Source of the DNA: Streptomyces alanosinicus | GTDB taxonomy: Bacteria; Actinomycetota; Actinomycetes; Streptomycetales; Streptomycetaceae | Length of the DNA: 64,000 nt | Assembly: GCF_014650595.1 (NCBI RefSeq) | Contig: NZ_BMVG01000009.1 | Coordinates: 62,001 to 126,000, forward strand | Direction: 5' to 3' | Part shown: positions 42,645 to 50,666 of the stretch, in pieces | How positions within the stretch are numbered: position 1 is the stretch's first letter | Layout of the letters: every line of letters starts with the position of its first letter | Made by a program: the position numbers and the translations under genes | The notes under the pieces: generated by a model | Seen by the model: only the letters and a program-made list of their open reading frames with translations | Databases searched by the model: none | What the model was told of the DNA's origin: nothing

Positions 42645-42986
42645 GTGGCCCGTGCTCGTGCCGCTGCCCGGACCGTGGAACACCCCGATGTGTCGGAGGT
42701 GTCGCTGCAGCAGGTGCTGGAGGCGCTGGTCGATCCGGTGCGGCGGATGGTGGTGACCCAGTTGGCCGGAGCGGACGAGGACAAGAGCTGCGGCACCTTT
42801 GACGCGCCGGTCTCCACATCGACCTTGACACACCACTTCAACGTACTGCGGGAAGCGGGAGTGATCCGGCAGTACTACGTCGGGACGACCAAGATGAACG
42901 CCCTGCGCGCGGAAGAGATGGAGGGGCGGTTCCCCGGACTGTTGTCGTCCGTGGTGGCGGCTTCCGCGGTGGAGGGGAACGCATAG
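42645..42986 (+). CDS. ArsR-type winged-helix transcriptional regulator
   Basis: 113 residues from the GTG at 42645 (AAGGAG 5 bases upstream). An ArsR-like HTH has the family pattern LQQVLEALVDPVRRMVVTQLAG and the recognition helix region STSTLTHHFNVLREAGVIRQ. No metal-binding Cys pair typical of ArsR/SmtB metal sensors is visible; the single Cys in DKSCGTFD is unpaired. A 26-base inverted repeat just after its stop precedes the oxidoreductase gene, which it probably controls. It starts 28 bases after the STAND gene but shares no obvious function with it. Confidence 0.85.
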   Translation: MARARAAARTVEHPDVSEVSLQQVLEALVDPVRRMVVTQLAGADEDKSCGTFDAPVSTSTLTHHFNVLREAGVIRQYYVGTTKMNALRAEEMEGRFPGLLSSVVAASAVEGNA

Positions 42987-42998
42987 TTCGAGGGTCAT

Positions 42999-43024
42999 CA
43001 AAGTTTGACGAGTGTCGAACTTTG
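42999..43024. promoter_or_regulatory. Inverted repeat, candidate ArsR-family operator
   Basis: CAAAGTTTGAC (42999-43009) and GTCGAACTTTG (43014-43024) are inverted with one mismatch and a 4-base centre. They lie between the ArsR-type gene and the dehydrogenase it precedes. Confidence 0.65.
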
Positions 43025-43097
43025 GGGCAGGGTGGAGGTGCGTGCCGAGCTGACGCGGTGCGTTTCGGCTGACCCTGCTCCTAGGACGGATCCACTC

Positions 43098-44105
43098 ATG
43101 GCAAGGCTTGTACAGTTCGACCGGCTCGGCGGACCCGAGGTCCTGACCCTCCGCGAGGTGGAGGTGGGCGCCCCGGGAGCGGGGGAGGTACGGATCCGCG
43201 TCGACGCGATCGGCCTCAACCGGGCCGAGATCATGTACCGCGAGGGTGCCTACTTCGAACAGCCGGTCTTCCCCTCCACGCTCGGCTACGAGGCCGCGGG
43301 CGTGGTCGAGGCCGTCGGCGAGGGAGTGGACGGCCTCGCCGAGGGCGACCCGGTCGCGGTCGTGCCCGCGTTCCTGCAGAGCCGGTACGGCACCTACGGC
43401 GACCATGTCATCGTGCCGGCCGCCGCCGTCGTGCCGCGCCCGGCCGGTGTCGACCCGGTGCGGGCCGCCGCCGTCTGGATGGCCTACATCACCGCTTACG
43501 GCGCCCTCGTCGAGCCGGGCGGGTTGCGTCCCGGCGACCATGTCCTGATCACCGCGGCCTCCAGCAGCGTCGGACTGGCCGCCATCCAGCTGGCCCGCCA
43601 CATCGGCGCGATCCCGATCGCCACCACGCGCGGCCCCGGCAAGAAGCAGCCTCTGCTGGACGCCGGCGCGGCCCATGTCATCGTCACCGACGAGGAGGAC
43701 CTTCCGGCCCGCGTCCAGGAGATCACCGGCGGTGAGGGGGTGCGACTGGCCTTCGACGCGATCGCCGGCCCCGGTGTCGACACCATCGCCCGCGGCATCG
43801 CCCCCGGTGGCACCCTGGTCGTCTACGGCGCGCTCGACCCGCGCCCCACCCCGCTGCCCAACGCGCGGTCCTACCCCGCGCTGACCAGCAGGACGTACAC
43901 GCTCTTCGAGATCACCAAGGACCCGGAGCGGCTGCGCCGCGCGGTCGCGTTCGTGGGCGCGGGCCTGGCCTCGGGCTCCTTCACCCCGGTCGTCGACCGC
44001 ACCTTCGACCTCGGCGACATCGTCGAGGCCCACCGGTACATGGCGGCCAACGGGCAGGTCGGCAAGATCGTCGTCACCGTGACACACGACGACGCGACCG
44101 CCTGA
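43098..44105 (+). CDS. Zinc-type/quinone oxidoreductase (MDR superfamily)
   Basis: 335 residues. GroES-like N-domain (LNRAEIMYREGAY) and Rossmann domain with VLITAASSSVGLAAIQLA. The ATG at 43098 is the first that gives a normal N-terminus (MARLVQFDRLGGPEVL). It is downstream of an ArsR-type regulator with an inverted repeat between. Electrophile- or quinone-inducible reductases under small ArsR-like repressors are common; the substrate is unknown. Confidence 0.87.
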   Translation: MARLVQFDRLGGPEVLTLREVEVGAPGAGEVRIRVDAIGLNRAEIMYREGAYFEQPVFPSTLGYEAAGVVEAVGEGVDGLAEGDPVAVVPAFLQSRYGTYGDHVIVPAAAVVPRPAGVDPVRAAAVWMAYITAYGALVEPGGLRPGDHVLITAASSSVGLAAIQLARHIGAIPIATTRGPGKKQPLLDAGAAHVIVTDEEDLPARVQEITGGEGVRLAFDAIAGPGVDTIARGIAPGGTLVVYGALDPRPTPLPNARSYPALTSRTYTLFEITKDPERLRRAVAFVGAGLASGSFTPVVDRTFDLGDIVEAHRYMAANGQVGKIVVTVTHDDATA

Positions 44106-44109
44106 ACCG

Positions 44110-44169
44110 CCGGTCCGGCGGTCACCGGTCCGGCGGCCATCGTTCTGGCGGTCATCGGCCCGGCGGTCA
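44110..44169. repeat. Four 15-bp imperfect tandem repeats
   Basis: CCGGTCCGGCGGTCA, CCGGTCCGGCGGCCA, TCGTTCTGGCGGTCA and TCGGCCCGGCGGTCA, in tandem, in the gap between convergent genes and reaching into the kinase stop codon. They can fold into GC hairpins and may act as a terminator. Confidence 0.7.
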
Positions 44170-45687
44170 GCCGGAGGTGGTGAATCCGTCCCTGACGGCG
44201 TCGAAGACGGGCCGGTAGGTGTCCCACTGGGCTTCCGGCGCGGAGAGGTAGATGTCGTACTCCCGGCCGCCCTCCTTGCCGTAGCCGAGGTCGATCGACC
44301 GGAAGGCGCGGGCGCGTCCCTTGAAGGTGAACTCCCACACGGCCGCCGGCTGCCCACGGAACGTGGTCTGCTGCATGCGGAGCTTTCGGTACGTGGAGTA
44401 GTTGACCTTGGTGTTCGCCTCGATGTCCCGGAAGTGGGCCAGGGGGTTCGGCCCGGCCGGGGCCACCGTGCCGATGGTGATGCCGGCCAGTCCGGACCGG
44501 TCGGTGTAGGTCAGCTCGTCGCCGGTGCGCCGGCCGGCCTTCCAGTCGTCCGGGACCGGGAACGAGACGCCGAGCCGCTGGTCGTGGACCAGGTGGTAGC
44601 CGTCGGGGACGGCCGAGGGCGCGGGAGTGGCCGGTGAGGTCGGGGCGGCGGAGGGAGGCTCGCCGTGCCGCTGCGCCGTGTACAGCGCCCCGGCCGTGGC
44701 GGCGGCAGCGGCGATGGCCCCGGCGGACACGAGGGCGGGCCACTTGCGGCGGCGGTTGCGGTTTCTGTGCCGTCCGGGCGTGGGCTGGGCGGATGTCTCC
44801 GTGTCGCTGCCGGCCGGTGCGACGTCGCTGTTCGTCCCTGTGGCGGCGCGCGGCACCGCCGCCGTCGACGCCCCCGCCGCCACCGTCCGCAGCGCCGACT
44901 CCGTCTCCTCCGCCGAGGGGCGCGCCTCCGGCTCCTTGGCCAGCAGTGCCTCGACCAGCGAGGACAGCGGGCCGGCCTGCCGCGCCGACTCCAGCGGGTC
45001 GACGGCGATGGCGTAGGCGGTCTCCATCGCGGTGGCCCGGCGGAACGGTGTGCGGCCCGTCACCGCCTGGTACAGCGTCGCGCCCAGGGACCACAGGTCC
45101 GACGCGGGTCCGGGTGTGCGCCCGCGGACCCGTTCGGGGGCCATGTAGTCGATGGAGCCGATCATCTCCCCCGTCTGCGTCAGCGTCGACGTGCCGGCGG
45201 TCAGGGCGATGCCGAAGTCGGTGAGGACGACCCTGCCCCCGGTGCCCAGCAGCACGTTGCCGGGCTTGATGTCGCGATGCAGGACACCTGCGGCATGCGC
45301 GGCGCGCAGGGCGGCGATCATGCCCAGGCCGATCCGGGCCGCCTCCTCGGGCGGAAGGATCCGGCCGTCCTTCAAGAGGTCGGCGAGGGTGGGTGCGGGG
45401 ACGTACTCCATGACGATGCAGGGCCGGCCGGCGTCGTCCACCACGTCGTGGACGACCACCACGTTGGGGTGCACGACGCGGGCGGCGCTGCGCGCCTCGC
45501 GGCGGGTGCGCTCATAGAGGGTGGCCAGCTGGTCGTCGGACAGGTGGGGCTGTGCGTGCAGCTGCTTCAGAGCGACCTCGCGGGCGAGCACCTCGTCCTC
45601 GGCGCGCCACACGGTGCCCATGCCGCCACGGCCGATCCGCTCGGTGAGGCGGTAGCGCCCGGCGACGAGCCGCCTGTCGTCCGACAC
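44167..45687 (-). CDS. Membrane Ser/Thr protein kinase (Hanks type)
   Basis: 506 residues from the GTG at 45687, which has GGAGG 7 bases upstream (an ATG at 45693 is too close to it). The kinase domain is complete: glycine loop IGRGGMGTVW, VALKQL Lys, HRDIKPGN, DFG, APE. An Ala/Thr/Pro linker, one membrane helix (about 320-340) and an extracellular domain of about 150 residues follow. The outer domain (YHLVHDQRLGVSFPVPDDW) resembles lipoprotein-like domains on other actinomycete kinases but has no PASTA repeats. The signal sensed is unknown. Confidence 0.9.
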   Translation of the reverse strand: MSDDRRLVAGRYRLTERIGRGGMGTVWRAEDEVLAREVALKQLHAQPHLSDDQLATLYERTRREARSAARVVHPNVVVVHDVVDDAGRPCIVMEYVPAPTLADLLKDGRILPPEEAARIGLGMIAALRAAHAAGVLHRDIKPGNVLLGTGGRVVLTDFGIALTAGTSTLTQTGEMIGSIDYMAPERVRGRTPGPASDLWSLGATLYQAVTGRTPFRRATAMETAYAIAVDPLESARQAGPLSSLVEALLAKEPEARPSAEETESALRTVAAGASTAAVPRAATGTNSDVAPAGSDTETSAQPTPGRHRNRNRRRKWPALVSAGAIAAAAATAGALYTAQRHGEPPSAAPTSPATPAPSAVPDGYHLVHDQRLGVSFPVPDDWKAGRRTGDELTYTDRSGLAGITIGTVAPAGPNPLAHFRDIEANTKVNYSTYRKLRMQQTTFRGQPAAVWEFTFKGRARAFRSIDLGYGKEGGREYDIYLSAPEAQWDTYRPVFDAVRDGFTTSG

Positions 45688-45732
45688 CGCCATGCCTCCG
45701 CCGCTTGTGTCCCCATTCGATACTCCCGTCAC

Positions 45733-46230
45733 CCTAATCGCCGTTTACGTGACGGACATCCGGAGTGTGCGCAGACTCACGGGGTCGGTAGCGCTGTGTG
45801 ACCGCTTCTGTCCGGAGGGGATCCGTGGGCGCATACCGTTCGCCGACGTACCCGCACATCACGTCCCGCGCGCCGACGCAGCGGAAAACCACGTGCCCTG
45901 CGCCGTGCCGCTCCCGTACCGTCGTGCCGTACCGAGCGCCGCCACGACCGTACGGCGGCGCCTGTCGTCCGATCACAGAGGGGAGCCCGGCCGTGCGCGC
46001 ACGCACCGCTGTCATCGCTCCCCGTTCCCGGTACGAGGTGATCCTCGTGTCCCGGTGCCGCCGGTGCCCGCTGCGCGGCCGGCACCGGACGCCCGTGACG
46101 ACCCGCTGACCTCCCCTGCCGCACCGGCCCGCGCCGACAGGCAGGGGAGCGGCATTCTGTACGGACGCACGGGACATCGCGCCGCCCCTTTCCCCGGTCA
46201 TCAGACCGATCCCCAGAAAGGCCCTGGGCC
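45733..46230. other. 498-base region without a convincing gene upstream of the EF-G copy
   Basis: It separates the divergent kinase and EF-G genes. One 38-codon frame (GTG at 45993 to 46109, GAGGGGAG upstream) encodes a basic Arg-rich peptide (VRARTAVIAPRSRYEV...) and is a weak candidate for a small or leader peptide. No other structure was recognised. Confidence 0.5.
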
Positions 46231-48288
46231 GTGCGCACGCACATCACCACCCTCGCCGCCGTCCGCAACCTCGGCATCCTCGCCCACGTCGACGCGGGCA
46301 AGACCACCCTCACCGAGCGGATCCTGTATGCGACGGGCACCACCCACAAGCGGGGCGAGGTGCACGACGGCACCACCGTCACCGACTTCGACCCGCAGGA
46401 ACGCGACCGCGGCATCACCATCTTCGCCGCCGCCGTCAGCTGCTCCTGGGACGAGCACCGCATCAACCTCATCGACACCCCCGGCCATGTCGACTTCGCC
46501 GACGAGGTCGAGCGTTCGCTGCGCGTCCTCGACGGGGCGGTCGCCGTGTTCGACGCCGTCGCCGGGGTCGAGCCGCAGAGCGAGTCGGTGTGGCGGCAGG
46601 CCGACCGGCACGGCGTGCCGCGGATCGCGTTCGTCAACAAGATGGACCGCGCGGGCGCCGACCTCGACCGGGCCGTCGACTCCATCCGCCGGCGGCTGCA
46701 CCCGGCGCCGCTCGTCGTCCAGCTGCCGATCGGCGCCGAGGACGCGTTCACCGGCGTGGTCGACCTGGTGCGGATGCGCGCGCTGGTCTGGGCCGACGGC
46801 GCGGACACGGCCGTAGCGGGGCCGGTACCCGAGGAGTTGCGGGAGGAGGCGGTACGGCGGCGCCGGGCGCTGGAGGAGACGGTGGCCGAGCTGCATCCGG
46901 CCGCCCTGGAGGAGTTCTGCGAGCGCGAGACGCTCTGCGCGGACACCCTCGCCGCCACCCTGCGCGACCTCACCCGCACCGGGGACGGCGTGGTCGTCCT
47001 CGCCGGCTCCGCCTACCGCAACCGCGGCATCGAGCCCCTGCTGGACGCGGTCGTCGCCTATCTGCCCTCGCCGCTGGACGTGCCCGCCGTGCGCGGCGTC
47101 CACGACGGCTCCGGACAGCAGCGGGCCGCCGACCCCGAAGCGCCGTTCGCGGGGCTGGTGTTCAAGGTGCACGCGACCACCACCGGGCGGCTGGCCCATG
47201 TGCGCGTGTACGCCGGCACCATAGAGAAGGGAGACACCGTGTGGGACCCGGGCACCGGGCGCACCGAGCGTGTCGCGCGCATCCTGCGCGTCATGGCGGA
47301 CCGGCATGTCCAGCTCGACCGGGCGGTCGCCGGGGACATCGTCGCCCTCGCCGGTGTGAAGTCGGCGCGGGCCGGCTCCACGCTGTGCGACCCCGGCGCC
47401 CCACTGCTCCTGGAGCCGCCGCGGGCCGCCGAGCCCGTGGTGTCCGTGGCCGTCGAGGCCCGGCGCGCCACGGATACGGGCCGGCTGGCGACGGCGCTGG
47501 CGCGGCTGGCCGAGGAGGACCCCTCGCTGGTGGTACGCACCGACCCCGAGACGGGACAGACCGTGCTGTCCGGGATGGGCGAACTCCATCTGGAGGTCGC
47601 GGTGGAGAAGATCCGCCGCGACGGGGGTCCTGAGGTCGGCGTGGGCCGGCCACGGGTCGCCCACCGGGAGACGGTCGTCGAGGGCGTGAGCGGGTTTGTG
47701 TTCCGGCACGTCAAACAGGACGGCGGGGCGGGCCAGTTCGCCCATGTCGTGCTCGACGTGGCACCACTGGGGCCCGAACTCGGCGTCACCGGCTTCGAGT
47801 TCCGCTCCGCCGTGGTGGGCGGCCGGGTGCCGCAGGAGTATGTGCGTGCGGTGGAGGCCGGGTGCCGGGACGCGCTCGCCGAGGGTCCGTTGGCCGGACA
47901 CCCGGTGACCGGACTGAGGGTCACGCTCACCGACGGCTCCACCCATGTGAAGGACTCCTCCGACACGGCCTTCCGCACCGCCGGCCGGCTCGGGCTCCGC
48001 GCGGCCCTGCGCGCCTGCGCGACGGCCCTGCTGGAACCGGTCGCCGAGGTCACGGTCACCGTGCCGGAGGTGGCCGTCGGCGCGGTCCTCGGTGACCTGG
48101 CCGCCCGGCGCGGCCGGGTCGTCGGCTCCCGGACCCGGGGCGGCGCGGCCGTGCTGACCGCGACGGTGCCGCTGGCCGAACTGTTCGGCTACGCCACCCG
48201 GTTGCGCAGCCGCACCCAGGGACGGGGCTCCTTCACGACCCGGCCCGCGGGCTACGCCCCGGCACCGCGCCCGGCGCCGGTCCGGTAG
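46231..48288 (+). CDS. Translation elongation factor G paralogue (second EF-G)
   Basis: 685 residues, with all five EF-G domains. GTPase motifs: AHVDAGKTT (G1), RGITIFAA (G2), DTPGHVDF (G3), NKMD (G4), GSAY (G5). Domain IV/V features include PRVAHRETVVEGV and GSTHVKDSS. Normal fusA sits with rpsL-rpsG-tuf; this gene stands alone between a kinase and a sugar importer, so it is an accessory copy. Streptomycetes are known to carry a second EF-G linked to fusidic-acid tolerance (FusB); this could be that gene. The start is a GTG with a weak ribosome site. Confidence 0.88.
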   Translation: MRTHITTLAAVRNLGILAHVDAGKTTLTERILYATGTTHKRGEVHDGTTVTDFDPQERDRGITIFAAAVSCSWDEHRINLIDTPGHVDFADEVERSLRVLDGAVAVFDAVAGVEPQSESVWRQADRHGVPRIAFVNKMDRAGADLDRAVDSIRRRLHPAPLVVQLPIGAEDAFTGVVDLVRMRALVWADGADTAVAGPVPEELREEAVRRRRALEETVAELHPAALEEFCERETLCADTLAATLRDLTRTGDGVVVLAGSAYRNRGIEPLLDAVVAYLPSPLDVPAVRGVHDGSGQQRAADPEAPFAGLVFKVHATTTGRLAHVRVYAGTIEKGDTVWDPGTGRTERVARILRVMADRHVQLDRAVAGDIVALAGVKSARAGSTLCDPGAPLLLEPPRAAEPVVSVAVEARRATDTGRLATALARLAEEDPSLVVRTDPETGQTVLSGMGELHLEVAVEKIRRDGGPEVGVGRPRVAHRETVVEGVSGFVFRHVKQDGGAGQFAHVVLDVAPLGPELGVTGFEFRSAVVGGRVPQEYVRAVEAGCRDALAEGPLAGHPVTGLRVTLTDGSTHVKDSSDTAFRTAGRLGLRAALRACATALLEPVAEVTVTVPEVAVGAVLGDLAARRGRVVGSRTRGGAAVLTATVPLAELFGYATRLRSRTQGRGSFTTRPAGYAPAPRPAPVR

Positions 48289-48295
48289 CGAGGAC

Positions 48296-48340
48296 GTGGG
48301 CCCGCACCACGCGCCGACCCGGCGTGCGGCGCGGGCCCAC
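48296..48340 (+). terminator. Hairpin terminator after the EF-G gene
   Basis: GTGGGCCCGC at 48296-48305 pairs perfectly with GCGGGCCCAC at 48331-48340, starting 8 bases after the stop codon. Confidence 0.75.
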
Positions 48341-48376
48341 ACACCTGCCGGCCCCGGCGCGTACCGGCTCATCGGC

Positions 48377-48425
48377 CCGTCGATATATATCCGTCGACAC
48401 ACACCCGTCGACATACAACCGTTGC
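48377..48425. repeat. 14-bp tandem repeat CCGTCGAYAYAYAY
   Basis: Three tandem 14-base units (48377-48390, 48391-48404, 48405-48418) and a partial fourth (CCGTTGC), in the 300-base gap between EF-G and the sugar importer. AT-rich steps alternate with CCGTCG, which is unusual in this genome. Confidence 0.7.
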
Positions 48426-48588
48426 AGAACCGGAGCGTTTGCCGCTGCCGGGTCCCTTGACGAGCGTTTCTCTTGGGGTTTAACTCACGCCCTAAATTAA
48501 GCGGTGAGGGGCTTCTGGGGGCGAACGGGTGTGAACCCCCGTGAGCAGCCTCAGGGTTCTCGCCTCCCGGAAAGGGACACCAGGAGCC
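48426..48588. other. Promoter region of the sugar importer
   Basis: It includes an AT-rich stretch, TTTAACTCACGCCCTAAATTAA (two TTTAA/TTAA half sites about 20 bases apart, ending near 48500), that could be a sugar-regulator (LacI/ROK-type) operator or promoter. No regulator gene is adjacent. Weak assignment. Confidence 0.3.
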
Positions 48589-49668
48589 ATGCGCAGCATC
48601 CGAGCCGCGGCCACAGGTGCCGTCACCCTCTCTCTCGTCCTCGCCGCCACGGCCTGCGGAGGCGGCTCGTCCGGCGGCGGCGGGTCCGACGACTCGCCGA
48701 AGACGCTGACGTACTGGGCCTCCAACCAGGGCGCCAGTGCCGCCGTCGACAAGCAGGTCCTCCAGCCCGAAACCGGCGCGGCGGGCAAGGACACGGCCGC
48801 GATCCCGCTGTACTCGATGGCGTACGCCCTCTACTACAACAAGAAGGTCTTCGCCGACGCGGGCATCTCCAAGCCCCCGGCCACCTGGGACGAACTGGTC
48901 GCCGACGGCAAGAAGATCGAGGCCGGGGGCAAGTCCCCGCTCGGCGCCGAGGGTTCGAACCTCGCGGAGAACATCCACCACGTCTTCGTCTTCGCCGAGC
49001 AGCACGGCGCCGGCTTCTTCACCACCGACGGCAAGCCCGACTTCACGGGCCCCAAGGTGGTCGAGGCGGTCAGGAGTTATGTCGACCTGATGGCGAAGGA
49101 CAAGACCATCCCGGCCGGCGACGCCGAGTACGCGCAGAACCAGTCCGTCAGCGACTTCGTCAAGGGCAAGCAGGCGATGCTGCTGTGGCAGTCCGCCGGC
49201 GCCAACCTCACGTCCCAGGGCATGAGCGCGGACGCCTACGGCATCGCACCGGTACCGGTGATCTCCGGAAAGCCCGGCCCCGGCACCCAGGTCGACTCGG
49301 CGGTCATGGGCATCAACATGGCCGTCTTCAAGAACACCCACAACCTCGACGGCGCCACGCAGTTCGTGAAGTTCATGACCTCCGACGCCGAGCAGAAGAT
49401 CCTCAACAAGGCCTACAGCTCCATCCCGCCGGTCACATCCGCACAGAGCGACCCCGCGTTCGGCACCCCCGCCACCGCGGTGCTGAAGAACACCCTCGCC
49501 GCCAGCGCGGCCGCCCTGCCGCAGGTCGCGTCCGAGTCGCAGTTCGAGACGACGGTCGGTACGGCCGTCAAGAACCTGTTCGCCGACGCCGCCGCCGGAC
49601 GCGCGGTGACCACCGACTCGGTCAGGGCCGAGCTGCAGAAGGCCCAGCAGCAGATGCCGGCGGCGTGA
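48589..49668 (+). CDS. Sugar ABC transporter binding lipoprotein with an internal deletion
   Basis: 359 residues, against about 430-440 for the family. Lipobox AATAC with following Gly/Ser linker, then KTLTYWASNQGAS, a normal start for such proteins. At about residue 57 (DKQVLQPE) the sequence jumps to TGAAGKDTAAIPLYSMAYALYYNKK, which normally lies some 75-80 residues later. The missing part is in-frame and includes the first lobe's central strands. The rest (WDELVADGKKIE, LLWQSAGAN, FMTSDAEQKILNKAY) is normal. The ATG at 48589 follows AGGAG. It is likely impaired in sugar binding. First gene of a binding-protein/permease/permease/beta-glucosidase set. Confidence 0.82.
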   Translation: MRSIRAAATGAVTLSLVLAATACGGGSSGGGGSDDSPKTLTYWASNQGASAAVDKQVLQPETGAAGKDTAAIPLYSMAYALYYNKKVFADAGISKPPATWDELVADGKKIEAGGKSPLGAEGSNLAENIHHVFVFAEQHGAGFFTTDGKPDFTGPKVVEAVRSYVDLMAKDKTIPAGDAEYAQNQSVSDFVKGKQAMLLWQSAGANLTSQGMSADAYGIAPVPVISGKPGPGTQVDSAVMGINMAVFKNTHNLDGATQFVKFMTSDAEQKILNKAYSSIPPVTSAQSDPAFGTPATAVLKNTLAASAAALPQVASESQFETTVGTAVKNLFADAAAGRAVTTDSVRAELQKAQQQMPAA

Positions 49669-50666
49669 GCGAGCACATGACGACCACCGCCTTCAAGGAG
49701 CCGGTGCGCGAGGCGTCCCCCGGTACGCCGGCGCGCGAACCCCGCCGCCGCGCCGGACGGCTCCGCCGCGCCTCGCTGCCGTATCTGCTGCTCCTGCCCG
49801 CCCTGCTGCTCGAACTCCTCGTCCATCTCGTGCCGATGGCCATCGGCATCGTGATGAGCTTCAAGGAACTCACCCAGTTCTACATCCGCGACTGGGGCAC
49901 CGCCCCCTGGCCCGGCCTCGGCAACTACAAGATGTCGGTGGACTTCGACGCCCCCGTCGGCAAGGCCCTGCTGCACTCCTTCCTCGCCCCCGTCGGCTTC
50001 ACCCTGCTGTCGGTCGCCCTGTGCTGGCTGATCGGCACCGCCGCCGCGATCTTCATGCAGGACACCTTCCGCGGCCGCGGACTGCTGCGCGCCCTGTTCC
50101 TGGTGCCGTACGCCCTGCCCGTCTACGCGGCCGTCATCACCTGGGTGTTCATGTTCCAGCACGACAACGGCCTGGTGAACCACGTCCTGCACGACCAGCT
50201 GCACCTCACCCGCAAGCCCTCCTTCTGGCTCATCGGCGACAACAGCTTCTACGCCCTGCTGATCGTGTCGGTGTGGAAGGGCTGGCCGTTCGCCTTCCTC
50301 ATCGTGACGGCCGGACTGCAGAACATCCCGAAGGAGCTGTATGAGGCCGCCGCGCTGGACGGCGCAGGGATGCGGCAGCAGATCCGCCGCATCACGCTGC
50401 CGTCCCTGCGCCCGGTCAACCAGGTGCTGGTCCTGGTCCTCTTCCTGTGGACGTTCAACGACTTCAACACGCCGTACGTGCTGTTCGGCAAGTCCGCGCC
50501 CGAGGCCGCCGACCTCATCTCGGTCCACATCTACCAGGCGTCCTTCGTCACCTGGAACTTCGGCACCGGCTCCGCGATGTCCGTCCTGCTGCTGCTCATC
50601 CTGCTCGTCGTGACGGGCGCCTATCTGCTGTTCACCTCGCGCGGACGGAGGGCCGCCGATGTCTAG
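49665..50666 (+). CDS. Sugar ABC transporter permease 1 (MalF type)
   Basis: 333 residues with about six membrane helices. The EAA loop is EAAALDGAGMRQQIRRITLP. Translation starts at a GTG overlapping the binding-protein stop (GTGA) or at the ATG at 49677. Its stop (TAG at 50664-50666) overlaps the ATG of permease 2. It should pair with permease 2; no ATPase is encoded here, so a shared MsiK-type ATPase elsewhere is expected, as is usual in streptomycetes. Confidence 0.9.
   Translation: MSEHMTTTAFKEPVREASPGTPAREPRRRAGRLRRASLPYLLLLPALLLELLVHLVPMAIGIVMSFKELTQFYIRDWGTAPWPGLGNYKMSVDFDAPVGKALLHSFLAPVGFTLLSVALCWLIGTAAAIFMQDTFRGRGLLRALFLVPYALPVYAAVITWVFMFQHDNGLVNHVLHDQLHLTRKPSFWLIGDNSFYALLIVSVWKGWPFAFLIVTAGLQNIPKELYEAAALDGAGMRQQIRRITLPSLRPVNQVLVLVLFLWTFNDFNTPYVLFGKSAPEAADLISVHIYQASFVTWNFGTGSAMSVLLLLILLVVTGAYLLFTSRGRRAADV

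Noticed and set aside
45993..46109. A 38-codon gene upstream of the EF-G copy
   Set aside because: Good ribosome site but no recognisable product and very basic composition; kept only as a note in the intergenic entry.
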